A stretch of DNA of 64,000 bases from Chloroflexi bacterium HGW-Chloroflexi-2 (GTDB taxonomy: Bacteria; Chloroflexota; Anaerolineae; Anaerolineales; Anaerolineaceae), in assembly GCA_002840735.1 (NCBI GenBank), contig PHBY01000002.1:186001-250000 (forward strand), in the 5' to 3' direction. Below are positions 53,823-63,509 of the stretch, piece after piece (within the stretch, counting starts at the first letter, position 1; the number at the start of each line of letters is the position of its first letter). Position numbers and translations under genes: made by a program. The notes beneath the pieces were generated by a model. The model worked only from the letters and a program-made list of their open reading frames with translations, made no database searches and was not told where the DNA came from.

Positions 53823-54446
53823 TTAGTTGTTATCTGGTGTTGCTAACGAAAATTGGTAAGAATACTTATTTAGAAATAGCCCTCTTACTGGCTCTCCAGT
53901 AGATTGGGTTATTAAATAATCAGGATTCTGGTGGATTGTCAATCTCGGAAATAAATTGGGGTGATTAGGGTCATATATTTCCAGATCCATTGTAGATCCA
54001 TTTTCCTCGTAACCCGTTACCAGAACCTGATGATTATGCGTTGGATTCTGAAAAAGGCTTGATCGGATTATCACAATGGGAGCTGGTAATCCATCATGCA
54101 ATCTTTCCAGGATTTTGGGTAATTCATCCTGGATCGTTTTTTGCATAGATTTTGAGGTTGATAAACTTGCGAATTTAATTATCTTAAATATGACCGAAAT
54201 TGAAACGCTTTGTGTTTGTCTTTTCCATAAATATTTCGTATAGCTTAGTGGTAATTCTTCAACAGCACGATAACAAGGCAATTTGCTTTGTTCAAAATAG
54301 TAGTCAAGAGCTGAAAATACCATGCCGCCACACATTCCATAAATAAAGTTGCTCTTAATCATTTTGACAATTTTAGATAAACCTGTAAATTCAAAACGAT
54401 TCGGAAAAGAAAAACCATGTGATAGGGGATTGAAATTTGTTTTCAT
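53823..54446 (-). CDS. papain-fold (C39-like) putative cysteine peptidase
   Basis: A 207-residue cytoplasmic-looking protein not firmly recognised. The order YGMCGGMVFSALDYY (Cys39), PTHNHQVLVTGYEE (His139) and LEIYDPNHP (Asp159) fits the Cys-His-Asp triad of papain/C39-like folds. No signal peptide. ATG 54446 is preferred to TTG 54461 because it starts just after the recombinase stop (54451). Possible roles: peptidase, amidase or an inactive relative. Confidence 0.6.
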   Translation of the reverse strand: MKTNFNPLSHGFSFPNRFEFTGLSKIVKMIKSNFIYGMCGGMVFSALDYYFEQSKLPCYRAVEELPLSYTKYLWKRQTQSVSISVIFKIIKFASLSTSKSMQKTIQDELPKILERLHDGLPAPIVIIRSSLFQNPTHNHQVLVTGYEENGSTMDLEIYDPNHPNLFPRLTIHQNPDYLITQSTGEPVRGLFLNKYSYQFSLATPDNN

Positions 54447-54450
54447 TACA

Positions 54451-55428
54451 TTATTTATCAAAGATTTCGTTATAACCTTTATCTAGTTCATCGTCATTAA
54501 TGTGCGCATATCTTTGGGTGATGGCAATGTTTGTGTGCCTTGCTAGCGATTGAGCTAATTTTAAATTACCAGAGTATTGAAGAACTCTGGTCACATAATA
54601 ATGTCGAAATGAGTGTGGGGTAATTGTACCAACTGCATCCTTACCAAGATATTGTTCCACTCTACTGGCTACAATCTTTCGTCCTGTTGTTGTCGTGATC
54701 GGTTTGATTTTTTTGCCAGCACCTTTGTCGTGGCGAGCAAATATTGGCAAAGAGGACAGAGGTACACCAGTTGAACCATCCATTGTCGACCGAATTTTCA
54801 GGTAATCCTTTATGGCAGTAATAGAGCGATCAGAAAATCGTACAATTCCTTCACGATTGCCTTTACCAATTACAATAGCTTTCTTCTCAAACCAATCAAT
54901 GTCTCCGCGACGTAAATTACAGGCTTCGTGAACTCTGAGACCAGTATCAGCCAGGCTAATCAAAAAAGCTTTATCTCGAAAATTTACCAATGTATCTGTT
55001 TTATTCTCTGTCGGATTAAGATTTATGTTCGAAATCTGAATCAGTAATGTCTCAATATCAGATTTTGGAAATTGCGGTAACCTTTGTCGAGGAATTCTCG
55101 CTCGTGTGCGAACCAGCATTCGGATGGACTGAATGTTTACATTACTGAGATTTTCCGAGACCAGATATTCAAAATAACCTACAACAGCAGTAATATATAA
55201 TCTTTCAGTGGTGGGGGAGTAAACCTTTAAATCATTGATAAATAACGCAAAATGCTTTTCAGATAATTGATTACATGGTTTATTCTCTACATCAATTGCA
55301 GCATCCTGTAAACAGTTTTTAAAAACATTTAAACCGTTTTGATAAGTGCGATGTGTATTTTCACTTCTCGCAAGAGAAATCGTCCGCAAATAGTTCTTTA
55401 TTGAAATATCAATTGGTATCATATACAC
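54451..55428 (-). CDS. XerC/D-like tyrosine recombinase
   Basis: A 325-residue tyrosine recombinase. N-terminal SAM-like core-binding domain (about 8-95); catalytic residues all present: Arg165 (ADTGLRVHEACNLRR), Lys189 (VIGKGNRE), His272 and Arg275 (PHSFRH), His298 (LARHTN) and nucleophile Tyr307. It could be a chromosome-dimer XerC/D or an integrase of a mobile element; there are no phage genes and no tRNA or repeats beside it to decide. A peptidase-like gene follows 4 bases later. Confidence 0.9.
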   Translation of the reverse strand: MYMIPIDISIKNYLRTISLARSENTHRTYQNGLNVFKNCLQDAAIDVENKPCNQLSEKHFALFINDLKVYSPTTERLYITAVVGYFEYLVSENLSNVNIQSIRMLVRTRARIPRQRLPQFPKSDIETLLIQISNINLNPTENKTDTLVNFRDKAFLISLADTGLRVHEACNLRRGDIDWFEKKAIVIGKGNREGIVRFSDRSITAIKDYLKIRSTMDGSTGVPLSSLPIFARHDKGAGKKIKPITTTTGRKIVASRVEQYLGKDAVGTITPHSFRHYYVTRVLQYSGNLKLAQSLARHTNIAITQRYAHINDDELDKGYNEIFDK

Positions 55429-55777
55429 ATTATATTATCAAATAAACCACAAATTTGAATATATTAATTTAGAACAATATTCCTACTAATTTCACTTTGG
55501 TATTTTTTTATTTGTAAGGGGAGATGGATTTTCAAAATACATAAATTCTAAATGCATTCTTATAACAAGCTTATAATATATTTTTGTAAATGTTACATAT
55601 TGGTAATAATAAATTTATGGAAGAAATTTTTGTTGCAAATTACCAGAAAAAATGAGAACGTTTACCTTACATTTATGGTATTGATAATGCATCTTATCGA
55701 AACCATAAGTAAAAAAATCACCCCCCTGCTCCTAAGCATGGGTTTCAAGGTTTGAAGAAAATGACTAAAAGAGTGTG
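55429..55777. other. AT-rich intergenic region
   Basis: The largest recombinase-side gap. It contains no convincing gene, RNA, promoter or repeat pair by eye; a short C-rich run occurs near 55720. It could hold a recombination site for the adjacent recombinase, but no inverted core repeat is evident. Confidence 0.5.
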
Positions 55778-55936
55778 ATGATGGACATCAATAAACAAAT
55801 TGTCTTTTTACCTGACAATGATTTACAAGCAACCACCCACTTTTATAAACCATTTTTCGACTTCATTAAATGTAAGCATCGCTGTAATGCCAAATGCAGT
55901 CACAACAATCCCAAAACACGAGAAGGTAATTTATGA
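55778..55936 (+). CDS. 52-residue Cys-rich small protein
   Basis: An open frame of 52 residues starting ATG ATG (55778 or 55781) and ending in TGA that overlaps the ATG of the esterase (ATGA). It carries Cys32, Cys36, Cys40 and His42 (CKHRCNAKCSH), a compact set that could bind zinc. No strong ribosome site; a weak GAG lies ahead. Not recognised. The coupling to the esterase and the protein-like composition are the support. Confidence 0.5.
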   Translation: MMDINKQIVFLPDNDLQATTHFYKPFFDFIKCKHRCNAKCSHNNPKTREGNL

Positions 55937-56697
55937 TTATTTCCAATTTTCAGAATCCAGACCTGGATGGTAGCTCTTTTTCCTTAAAGGGCAATAATGG
56001 TATTTGTGTAATATTAATCCACGGATTTACAGCAACAACGGTAGAAGTCAGACCGATTGCAGAATACTTAAATCAGAATGGTTTTTCGGTTAATGCACCT
56101 TTATTACCTGGACATGGCACCAGTCCAGAGGATTTGAACAGGCAAGCCTGGAGAAACTGGGTCGACTCTGTTGTAGAAGTTTACAATCAATGCAGAGTTG
56201 ATCATGAGAAAATTTTTATAGGGGGTGAATCCATGGGTGGTGTGATTACCTGTTATCTTGCAGCCATGTTTCCTGAGGTAAAAGGAATTATGTTATACGC
56301 ACCAGCTATAAAAATTGAAAAATTAGGATATTCAAAATACATCAGGTTCTTCAAAAAAGTAATACCGAAAAAAAATATCAAAGAAGTACAGGAGAAGGAT
56401 GTATTTCCCTGGCAAGGCTATAAAGTTAATCCTACACGAGCTGCTTACCAATTGTATTTATTACAAAAAAATGCCATAATTAATTTGAATAAGATCAAAC
56501 AACCAGCCATTATTTTCCAGGGAAAATCAGACAAAACAATTTCACAGGACGGCCCAAAGTTGATTTACAATAATATTCATTCAACCTATAAAGAATTTGT
56601 TTTATTAGAAAACTCTGAACATTGTGTTTTACTGGATAAAGATTTTAAGTTTCTGGCAAGAAAAACACATGATTTTATAAAAACTTTCCAATTATAG
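55933..56697 (+). CDS. alpha/beta-hydrolase, Est30-like carboxylesterase
   Basis: A 254-residue hydrolase. Oxyanion-hole motif LIHGFTATTVEV, PLLPGHGTSPEDL, nucleophile Ser100 in GGESMGG, Asp in FQGKSDKTIS and His in NSEHCVLLDKD. The pattern matches monoglyceride lipases/carboxylesterases of the Est30 type, active on short esters. No signal peptide. AAGGT precedes the start; the preceding small ORF overlaps it. Confidence 0.9.
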   Translation: MIISNFQNPDLDGSSFSLKGNNGICVILIHGFTATTVEVRPIAEYLNQNGFSVNAPLLPGHGTSPEDLNRQAWRNWVDSVVEVYNQCRVDHEKIFIGGESMGGVITCYLAAMFPEVKGIMLYAPAIKIEKLGYSKYIRFFKKVIPKKNIKEVQEKDVFPWQGYKVNPTRAAYQLYLLQKNAIINLNKIKQPAIIFQGKSDKTISQDGPKLIYNNIHSTYKEFVLLENSEHCVLLDKDFKFLARKTHDFIKTFQL

Positions 56698-56782
56698 ACG
56701 TGAAAGTAAATAGAAATACCTTATTACTCCTTTAGGTTATAATAAACATTAACAAACTTGGTACTTTAATATGGAGAAAAAA

Positions 56783-57136
56783 ATGACAACAACTTCTAAA
56801 ACTCCTGGGAAAACCACTATCGCGCTTGAGGTATTAGTGACAATTGCTAAATTAACTACTCTTTCCGTTGATGGTGTCAGTCGAATGGCAACGGTGCCAT
56901 CAGAAATGAATCGTATTTTTAAACGAGGAGTTAGCGAAGGAGTAAAAATCAGTGTTGATGAAGATGTGGTATACGCTGATTTATACGTTATTCTTAAGAA
57001 TGATTTTAACGTGCGGGATGTTTCTCACAACATTCAGTCCAATGTTTCAAGAGCTATATCCGAAATGGTTGGTATGGATGTTGGCAAGATCAATGTTCAT
57101 GTTGAAGATATTGAAATTAATTCTTTAGAACATTAA
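56783..57136 (+). CDS. Asp23/Gls24 family protein (second copy)
   Basis: A 117-residue Asp23-family protein paralogous to 385-741, with ALEVLVTIAKLTTLSVDGV and KINVHVEDIEIN. The ATG at 56783 follows GGAG by seven bases; the ATG at 56771 supplies that very GGAG and has no site of its own. It is 4 bases before nusB, as is common for Asp23 genes in Firmicutes and Chloroflexota. Confidence 0.86.
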   Translation: MTTTSKTPGKTTIALEVLVTIAKLTTLSVDGVSRMATVPSEMNRIFKRGVSEGVKISVDEDVVYADLYVILKNDFNVRDVSHNIQSNVSRAISEMVGMDVGKINVHVEDIEINSLEH

Positions 57137-57140
57137 TCAA

Positions 57141-57587
57141 ATGAAAGCTCGTACAAAAGCACGCGGTATTGCACTACAGGTATTATATGAATATGATGTA
57201 GCAGGCCATTCACCTTTCGCCTCATTAGAATACAGATTAGAAGAAGATCCACTAGAAGCCAACCTGGTTCAATTTACTATTGAAATTGTTTCTGGAGTTG
57301 TTCCAATTATTGAACTTTTGGATGAATTGATTGCTGTTCATGCGCCTGAATGGCCGATGGATCAGTTAGCCATTATTGATCGCAATATATTAAGAATTGC
57401 CTTATGGGAATTTGCCGTTGGAAAATGCACTCCCATAAAAGTTGCGATTAATGAAGCGATCGAGCTTTCTAAAACATATGGATCTGATTCGACGCCAAGG
57501 TTTGTAAACGGAGTACTCGGAAGTCTGGCAAACCAACTAAACGAAATTGAACAAAAGGTGATTAACAATTTGTCAAAAGATCAGTGA
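57141..57587 (+). CDS. nusB: transcription antitermination factor NusB
   Basis: A 148-residue all-helical NusB, which joins NusE/NusG in rRNA antitermination. ARTKARGIALQVLYEYDVAG, DQLAIIDRNILRIALWE, TPIKVAINEAIELSKTYGSD and RFVNGVLGSLA are family blocks. It lies between the Asp23 gene and a large lipoprotein gene with tiny gaps, in one operon. Confidence 0.96.
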   Translation: MKARTKARGIALQVLYEYDVAGHSPFASLEYRLEEDPLEANLVQFTIEIVSGVVPIIELLDELIAVHAPEWPMDQLAIIDRNILRIALWEFAVGKCTPIKVAINEAIELSKTYGSDSTPRFVNGVLGSLANQLNEIEQKVINNLSKDQ

Positions 57588-57594
57588 GGATATG

Positions 57595-60048
57595 ATGAAA
57601 TTTCAAAAATTTGATTTTCTTTTCAAATTCATTTCTCTTGTTGTTATTTTCGGATTACTCCTCACGGGTTGCTCCAATCTCCCTGAAGATGCTTCAAACA
57701 ACATTATTATAGACAAACCCGAACAATACCAACAGGAACTAACCTATACTGAGGTGGAATTTATTTTAGAAATTCCCAAGCCTATTCAAAATGAAATTGT
57801 TTTTGAACAGGTTGATGATATTACTGGAATTGAAATAAATCCCACCAGATACGTGATGGAAAAGCTGGATGACAATCATTACAAATTAATTTTGCCTGTG
57901 AGAGTTCCCTCACTGATCAAGTATCGTTTTTACAAGAATAATGGTTTACCCATTTACGAATCCAATGCATTCAATCAAGTGATTGAATATCGAATGGCTT
58001 ACATTAATTCTCCATCTTCCATAAATAATCAGCTCACAAATTGGAAAGATGAACAATATGCGTATAATTATGGCCGCGTCTCTGGCCAAGCAATAAATGC
58101 GCAGACAAATTCGCCGATACCCAACGCATTGGTCGCCGTTGGTGGGGTTCATAGTTATACGAATTCTTTAGGGAATTTTATAATTGAAAATCTTCCTCCA
58201 GGAAAACATAATTTGACCATTATAAGCACTGATGGAGAATATCAAACTTTTCAACAGGAAGCGATTGTTGGCGAAGGATTAACAACACCGGCTTCAATCG
58301 GTTTGTCGGCTTCAAAATTTGTAACTGTTTCTTTCATCGTAAAACCTCCTGAAGACAATCCAGATCAAGCTCCTTTGAAAATTCTGGGTAACACATATCA
58401 ACTTGGCAATGTATTCGGAAATATTTACAACGGCACAAGTATTGCTCCAGCCAGAGCGCCTAGATTGTCTGCACTTCCTGACGGTAATTATTCCATTACA
58501 ATGAGTTTACCGAGTGGTTTTGATTTGCGATATAAATATTCGCTTGGGGATGGTTTTTGGAATGCCGAACTCAATTCCGAAAATAATTTCGTTGTGAGAC
58601 AAATAATCGTCCCGGATAAGGATACGATTATCCATGACTTCATTCAAAGTTGGAAATCAAACAATTCACAAAGTGTTGAGTTTGTTGTAAATGTTCCTGA
58701 AAATACTCCCAACACCGATAAAATTTCCATTCAATTTAATAGTTTTGGGTGGTCTCCACCCATTCATATGTGGCAAATCAGTGATTATCAATGGACGTAC
58801 CGGCTTTTTGGTCCATACCATCTTCTTAGTAAAATTGAATACCGGATTTGCAGAAACGATGCTTGTGGATCTGCCGATGACGGATCTGCACCAGTTAATG
58901 GATACTCTTTTAACACCTCAAGTCTACCAGAGGTATTGAATGTGAATGTAACTCAATGGAAAGGATGGGATCAAGAAGTTGATGCCCCTTCATTGATCGC
59001 ACCAGAAATAATTAATCGTGGATCTGATTTCATTGCGGGTTTCGCATTTTCAGATAATTACAATGTGAACACACCAATCTATGTTGAATCGGCATACAAA
59101 AACATTCTTGGCGTAAATGCAAACACGATCGTAATCCCCGTTAAATGGACATTGCAATCATTGAATCCTGTCGTATTATCACCAATTACTGGAAAGAATC
59201 CTCTTTGGAAAGATCTGGTTTTGATGATCCAAAAAGCCCAAAACCAAAACTTGAAGGTATGGCTTTCTCCAGCGATTGAATTGTCCCCATTGTCTGTCAA
59301 GCAATTAGTACAACAAGATTTACAAACCAATTGGCAACAGAATTTTTCATCATTAAATATTGAATTTATGATCTTTGCAGCTGATTTGGCAAATTACATG
59401 AATATAGAGGGAGTCATCTATCCTACAGACATTCTCCACTTGAATAAAATAGAAAATTATGAAAGCCTGTCTGAGATTATGAAATCTGATACTATTTCTC
59501 AGATCAGCAATATCAAATCAAGATTTAAAAATAAAGTTTTCATTTCATTAGGAGATAATACAAATCCTTCTCCAGGTCTACTTGAAGCTGTCGATGGTTT
59601 CGTTTTTACTCCAAAAATTAATTTTGTGGAATCAGAATATGTGAGGGTAGATTATCAATCAACTTTCAAAGCTTATCTGGACGATTATATATTTACTAAT
59701 TTTTCTGTTTACAATAAACCAATTTTTATAAATTTAGATATTCCATCTGTGAAAGGTGTAGAGTACGGTTGTGTAATTTTGGAAGAAGAATGCTATGATT
59801 TTGAAATATTCAACCAATTAGATAATAGTTCCCAAACGATGGAATTAGAAGTAGACTTGGTAACCCAGGTCGAACTTTACAATTCAGCTTTCAAAGCTAT
59901 CAATGAAACAGAATGGGTAAATGGCATAATATCTCAGGGATACAATCCTCAAGTTGCAATTATGGACTCCAGCAGCTCTACACGGGGTAAACCTGCAATA
60001 GGTGTGTTTTGGTATTGGTTCCCAAGGATGTTAGGGATTAATAAATAA
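57595..60048 (+). CDS. large modular lipoprotein with sugar-binding and barrel-like domains
   Basis: An 817-residue lipoprotein (818 from ATG 57592; the second ATG has better spacing to TGAGG). Lipobox LLTGC gives Cys26. A carboxypeptidase-regulatory-like repeat covers about 155-235 (GQAINAQTNSPIPNALVAVG). A starch-binding-like beta domain covers about 365-455 (NVPENTPNTDKISIQFNSFG). From about 470 to the end is a TIM-barrel-like region (VKWTLQSLNP, LKVWLSP, GKPAIGVFWYWFPRMLG) that resembles glycoside hydrolases such as GH113. Catalytic acids cannot be assigned. Follows nusB. Confidence 0.75.
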   Translation: MKFQKFDFLFKFISLVVIFGLLLTGCSNLPEDASNNIIIDKPEQYQQELTYTEVEFILEIPKPIQNEIVFEQVDDITGIEINPTRYVMEKLDDNHYKLILPVRVPSLIKYRFYKNNGLPIYESNAFNQVIEYRMAYINSPSSINNQLTNWKDEQYAYNYGRVSGQAINAQTNSPIPNALVAVGGVHSYTNSLGNFIIENLPPGKHNLTIISTDGEYQTFQQEAIVGEGLTTPASIGLSASKFVTVSFIVKPPEDNPDQAPLKILGNTYQLGNVFGNIYNGTSIAPARAPRLSALPDGNYSITMSLPSGFDLRYKYSLGDGFWNAELNSENNFVVRQIIVPDKDTIIHDFIQSWKSNNSQSVEFVVNVPENTPNTDKISIQFNSFGWSPPIHMWQISDYQWTYRLFGPYHLLSKIEYRICRNDACGSADDGSAPVNGYSFNTSSLPEVLNVNVTQWKGWDQEVDAPSLIAPEIINRGSDFIAGFAFSDNYNVNTPIYVESAYKNILGVNANTIVIPVKWTLQSLNPVVLSPITGKNPLWKDLVLMIQKAQNQNLKVWLSPAIELSPLSVKQLVQQDLQTNWQQNFSSLNIEFMIFAADLANYMNIEGVIYPTDILHLNKIENYESLSEIMKSDTISQISNIKSRFKNKVFISLGDNTNPSPGLLEAVDGFVFTPKINFVESEYVRVDYQSTFKAYLDDYIFTNFSVYNKPIFINLDIPSVKGVEYGCVILEEECYDFEIFNQLDNSSQTMELEVDLVTQVELYNSAFKAINETEWVNGIISQGYNPQVAIMDSSSSTRGKPAIGVFWYWFPRMLGINK

Positions 60049-60093
60049 TATTTCGGAACGATTTAAAGTAACCCAGATGAAGACCGTTTCTTT

Positions 60094-60118
60094 ATTTGCG
60101 TCTGTTTTATACGCAAAT
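60094..60118. terminator. hairpin between convergent genes
   Basis: ATTTGCGT (60094-60101) pairs with ACGCAAAT (60111-60118), loop of nine bases. Neither side has a good T-run, so it is at most a weak bidirectional terminator. Confidence 0.45.
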
Positions 60119-60137
60119 ATCAAAAGAGTTCAATAAA

Positions 60138-60896
60138 TTATTTTGAAGTAGAGATATACATCATTAAAAGTGAAGAAATAATCAAAAAAGGCGCATAAGG
60201 GATTGGTGTAAAAAGTTCATATCTTTTTCGAACTTTCAAAATAACCATATAAATTGCACTGAATATTCCCCCAAAAAGAATTGCAAAAAACAATAAAACA
60301 GCTATTCTTGGCCACCCAAATAACAATCCTAGAATAGCTGTTAAATTTACATCACCATAACCCAAAGCAACCTCATCCAATGTTTCGCCTCTTTTTTTCG
60401 CTATCCATTTTGAGAACAAAATGCCAAATAAATATAGTCCATACATAAACAAAAAGCCAATTCCCCCACCCAGAATTGTTTTTTGCCAGCCATTGAGATA
60501 AAGTCCGATAATTGTGAACAGGATCGCGCCAAAAATACTGACTGGATGAAGGATAAGTCTATGCTCAAGGTCAATAATAAAAACCAGGTATAAAAATGAA
60601 ACGATGATCAGCGACAGATAAATTCCGGAATATTCCGGAGGAAATAAATATAATAGAACATATGTTATAATAAATATAATTGGTAATAAAAATCTTCTTT
60701 TACCTGGCTTTGTTTGACAATGCGGACATGCCTTGAATGAAACATATCTCGTTAATTCAAACGTTTGCTGGCATTCGGTACAAATGGGTGAAAGAGTCAT
60801 CTTTCTAACAATTGGCAGAGTATCTGCTAAATGATTAATCAGTATACTTACCAAAATGCTTAGTGGAATCAACCAAAAAAGATTTAATAAATTCAT
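60138..60896 (-). CDS. prepilin peptidase (A24 family)
   Basis: A 252-residue integral membrane aspartic peptidase that trims type IV prepilins. It has the cytoplasmic zinc motif with CTEC and CPHC, an Asp in FIIDLEHRLILHP, and the second catalytic Asp in LGYGDVNL, with seven or eight helices. No pilin or assembly ATPase gene is adjacent. It is divergent from the mrfA-like gene. Confidence 0.9.
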   Translation of the reverse strand: MNLLNLFWLIPLSILVSILINHLADTLPIVRKMTLSPICTECQQTFELTRYVSFKACPHCQTKPGKRRFLLPIIFIITYVLLYLFPPEYSGIYLSLIIVSFLYLVFIIDLEHRLILHPVSIFGAILFTIIGLYLNGWQKTILGGGIGFLFMYGLYLFGILFSKWIAKKRGETLDEVALGYGDVNLTAILGLLFGWPRIAVLLFFAILFGGIFSAIYMVILKVRKRYELFTPIPYAPFLIISSLLMMYISTSK

Positions 60897-60947
60897 AAAA
60901 TGTCCTAATAAAATCTAAAACCGTAAGAAAGACTTCCTACAAATTAT

Positions 60948-63509
60948 ATGTCAAAAGATTCCCAAATTAATAGTTTTTTTGAAAAATGGATTTACTCAGA
61001 AGATATTTCTGAAAATATAACCCATATTCAAACGAAAAATAATTTTTATGGGGATTTGAGAGAAATACCAGCATTTATCAATTCAGAATTAAAAATTACA
61101 TTGCAAGAAATTGGTATAAATTCTCTCTATTCACATCAATTACAGGCCATAAAATTAATTTTTGACGGGAAAAATACAGTCTTAACAACAGGACCGTCTA
61201 GCGGAAAATCCTTAGCGTATACATTGCCTATCTTAAATGCTCTTTATCAAAATGAGAATTCAAATGCGTTATTATTATTTCCAACAAAAGCACTCGCATA
61301 CGACCAATTAACCCATTTTAAAGAGTACATAGACAATAGCCAAAATAACAATCTCTGGAAAAAGGATGTTCTAAAGAAAATCAGTGTGTACGATGGCGAT
61401 ACACCAAAGGAAATTAGATCTTCCATTAGAAAACATGCCCAGGTAATACTGACAAATCCAGATATGTTGCATGTGGGAATTCTTCCCAATCATTTTTTAT
61501 GGGAAAAATTCTTTGAAAATCTAAAATTTATAATTCTCGATGAATCCCATATCTATCACGGCATTTTTGGTTCCCATGTCGCAAACGTCATCAGAAGATT
61601 AAAAAGAATTCTCTCTTTGTATAATCAAAAACCTGTTTATATCTGTACATCAGCAACAATAGGCAATCCAATCGAATTTCTGAGTAAGCTGGTTGAAGAC
61701 GAATTCGTGCTTGTATCAGAGGATGGATCTCCTCAGGGGAGAAAACAAGTTGTTTTTTACAATCCCCCCTTATTAAATGAGGATTTGGGTATTCGCAAGA
61801 GCAGCCATCAAGAAGCACTTAAAATAGTTAGTGAACTTCTTGAAAACGGAGTTCAATCTCTTGTATTTCAAGGTACCAGAAAAGAAGTAGAAAAAAGTTT
61901 AAAAAGGATTAAGGAACAGAACACAAATAAAAAAGACTATTTTTCAGCCGCATATCGAAGTGGTTATTTAGCCAACGATCGACGAAAACTTGAAGAAGAT
62001 TTTCGCTCAGGAAAAATAAATGTATTGTTTTCAACAAATGCATTAGAGCTTGGTGTTGATATTGGGGGTTTAAAGTGCGTAATTTTATCTGGTTATCCTG
62101 GCTCAATCAGTTCAACATTGCAACAGATTGGTAGAGCTGGCAGAAAACAATCTGAGTCTCTCGCGATATTGATCGCAAGCATGAATCCAATTGATCAATA
62201 TATCATCAAACGCCCAGAGTATCTTTTTATCAATAGTCCCGAAAAAGCAATCATAAATCCGAATAATCCTAATATTTTGCTTGAACATCTTAAAATCTCA
62301 TTATATGAACTGAGCTTTGTGGAGGGTGAAAAGTTTGGTAATTTATCATGGGACCAGACAAGGGCTTTACTTGATCTTTTAATCGAAAATGGTTATGCAC
62401 GAAAGAACAATAATAAATATTTGATTGTTGATTCATCGAAATTCCTGAATGATATATCTCTGCGTAATTTGGGTGGCAACACTTTGAAATTGGTTGATAT
62501 TACAAATGATAAACATCGCATCTTTGGAGAAATTGATTATTCCAGTAGTTTGTGGATGGTTCATCCAAATGCTATTTATTTGCATTTGGGAGTTCAATAC
62601 ATTGTTGAGAACATGAATTTTGAAACCAATGAAGTTTTGTTGGCAGAATCAAATGTAGACTATTTTACGGAGCCAAAAATTGATAAGACAATTGCGCTTA
62701 TTGAACAAACTCGATCAAAATCCTTGAATAATTTGGATTTATTCTTTGGAAAAATTAAGGTTACTCAGACAGTAATTGGGTATAAAGAAATACTTTGGGA
62801 AAGTCACCAAAAAATCTCAGAGGATGTGTTGGAATTACCCGAAATTGTCCTGGATACTGAAGCTTTTTGGTTTTATATTCCAGATTCAATCAAAAACGAG
62901 TTAATTAATGAAAAATTCGTATTCAATTATAAAAATGAATATGGTCCCGAATGGAATAAATACAAGGATTTAATTCGCAAAAGAGATAACTGTACCTGTC
63001 AAAATTGCGGCATACAAGAAAATGATACTGCGCATCACATTCACCATAAAAAACCAATAAAATTGTTTGAATCGATTGAAGAAGCAAATCATCCATCAAA
63101 CCTTGTAACCTTATGTGCGAAATGTCACCGACTGGCTGAAATTCAAGTTAAAGTGAAAAGTGGTATGAATGGTTTGTCCTATTTGTTAAAAACCTTATCA
63201 CCTATTTTTATTTTATGTGGACCTGAGGATATTGATGTAATTTTGGATTCAAAAAATGAGATCACCGGATTTGAAAACTCAATTCTAATGTACGATAACA
63301 TTTCATATGGACTTGGATTAAGTTTGGAACTATATAATAATTTTCACATGATTTTGCCTGAAATGTTGAAGCATGTTAAAGATTGTGGATGCCATCATGG
63401 CTGCCCTTCCTGTGTTGGGCCAGTGTCCGACGAAGGATATGGTGGAAAAGAAGAAACAATTAGATTGCTTGAATTAATCATGGATTCTATATATGGATAC
63501 CGAATATAA
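60948..63509 (+). CDS. mrfA: MrfA-like DEAD/DEAH helicase with inserted HNH domain
   Basis: An 853-residue SF2 helicase of the YprA/MrfA (DUF1998) type. Walker A TGPSSGKS (Gly82-Ser88), DESH (198-201), motif VI QQIGRAGRKQSES. Residues about 665-735 form an HNH nuclease domain: Cys684-x2-Cys687, His696/His697 with His699/His700, Asn718, Cys723-x2-Cys726-His727. The family's four-Cys cluster follows at 813, 815, 819 and 822. Without the HNH the length (about 770) equals ordinary MrfA. It overlaps the exonuclease gene by 17 bases. Family role: nucleotide-excision-like repair of mitomycin damage in Bacillus. Confidence 0.9.
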   Translation: MSKDSQINSFFEKWIYSEDISENITHIQTKNNFYGDLREIPAFINSELKITLQEIGINSLYSHQLQAIKLIFDGKNTVLTTGPSSGKSLAYTLPILNALYQNENSNALLLFPTKALAYDQLTHFKEYIDNSQNNNLWKKDVLKKISVYDGDTPKEIRSSIRKHAQVILTNPDMLHVGILPNHFLWEKFFENLKFIILDESHIYHGIFGSHVANVIRRLKRILSLYNQKPVYICTSATIGNPIEFLSKLVEDEFVLVSEDGSPQGRKQVVFYNPPLLNEDLGIRKSSHQEALKIVSELLENGVQSLVFQGTRKEVEKSLKRIKEQNTNKKDYFSAAYRSGYLANDRRKLEEDFRSGKINVLFSTNALELGVDIGGLKCVILSGYPGSISSTLQQIGRAGRKQSESLAILIASMNPIDQYIIKRPEYLFINSPEKAIINPNNPNILLEHLKISLYELSFVEGEKFGNLSWDQTRALLDLLIENGYARKNNNKYLIVDSSKFLNDISLRNLGGNTLKLVDITNDKHRIFGEIDYSSSLWMVHPNAIYLHLGVQYIVENMNFETNEVLLAESNVDYFTEPKIDKTIALIEQTRSKSLNNLDLFFGKIKVTQTVIGYKEILWESHQKISEDVLELPEIVLDTEAFWFYIPDSIKNELINEKFVFNYKNEYGPEWNKYKDLIRKRDNCTCQNCGIQENDTAHHIHHKKPIKLFESIEEANHPSNLVTLCAKCHRLAEIQVKVKSGMNGLSYLLKTLSPIFILCGPEDIDVILDSKNEITGFENSILMYDNISYGLGLSLELYNNFHMILPEMLKHVKDCGCHHGCPSCVGPVSDEGYGGKEETIRLLELIMDSIYGYRI

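Noticed and set aside
55552-55755. 67-codon frame in the gap after the recombinase
   Set aside because: No ribosome site, Ile/Leu/Lys-rich composition expected from AT-rich DNA, no motif.
53823-56697. Prophage or integrative element
   Set aside because: Only a recombinase is present; no structural, replication or transfer genes, and no direct repeats seen.
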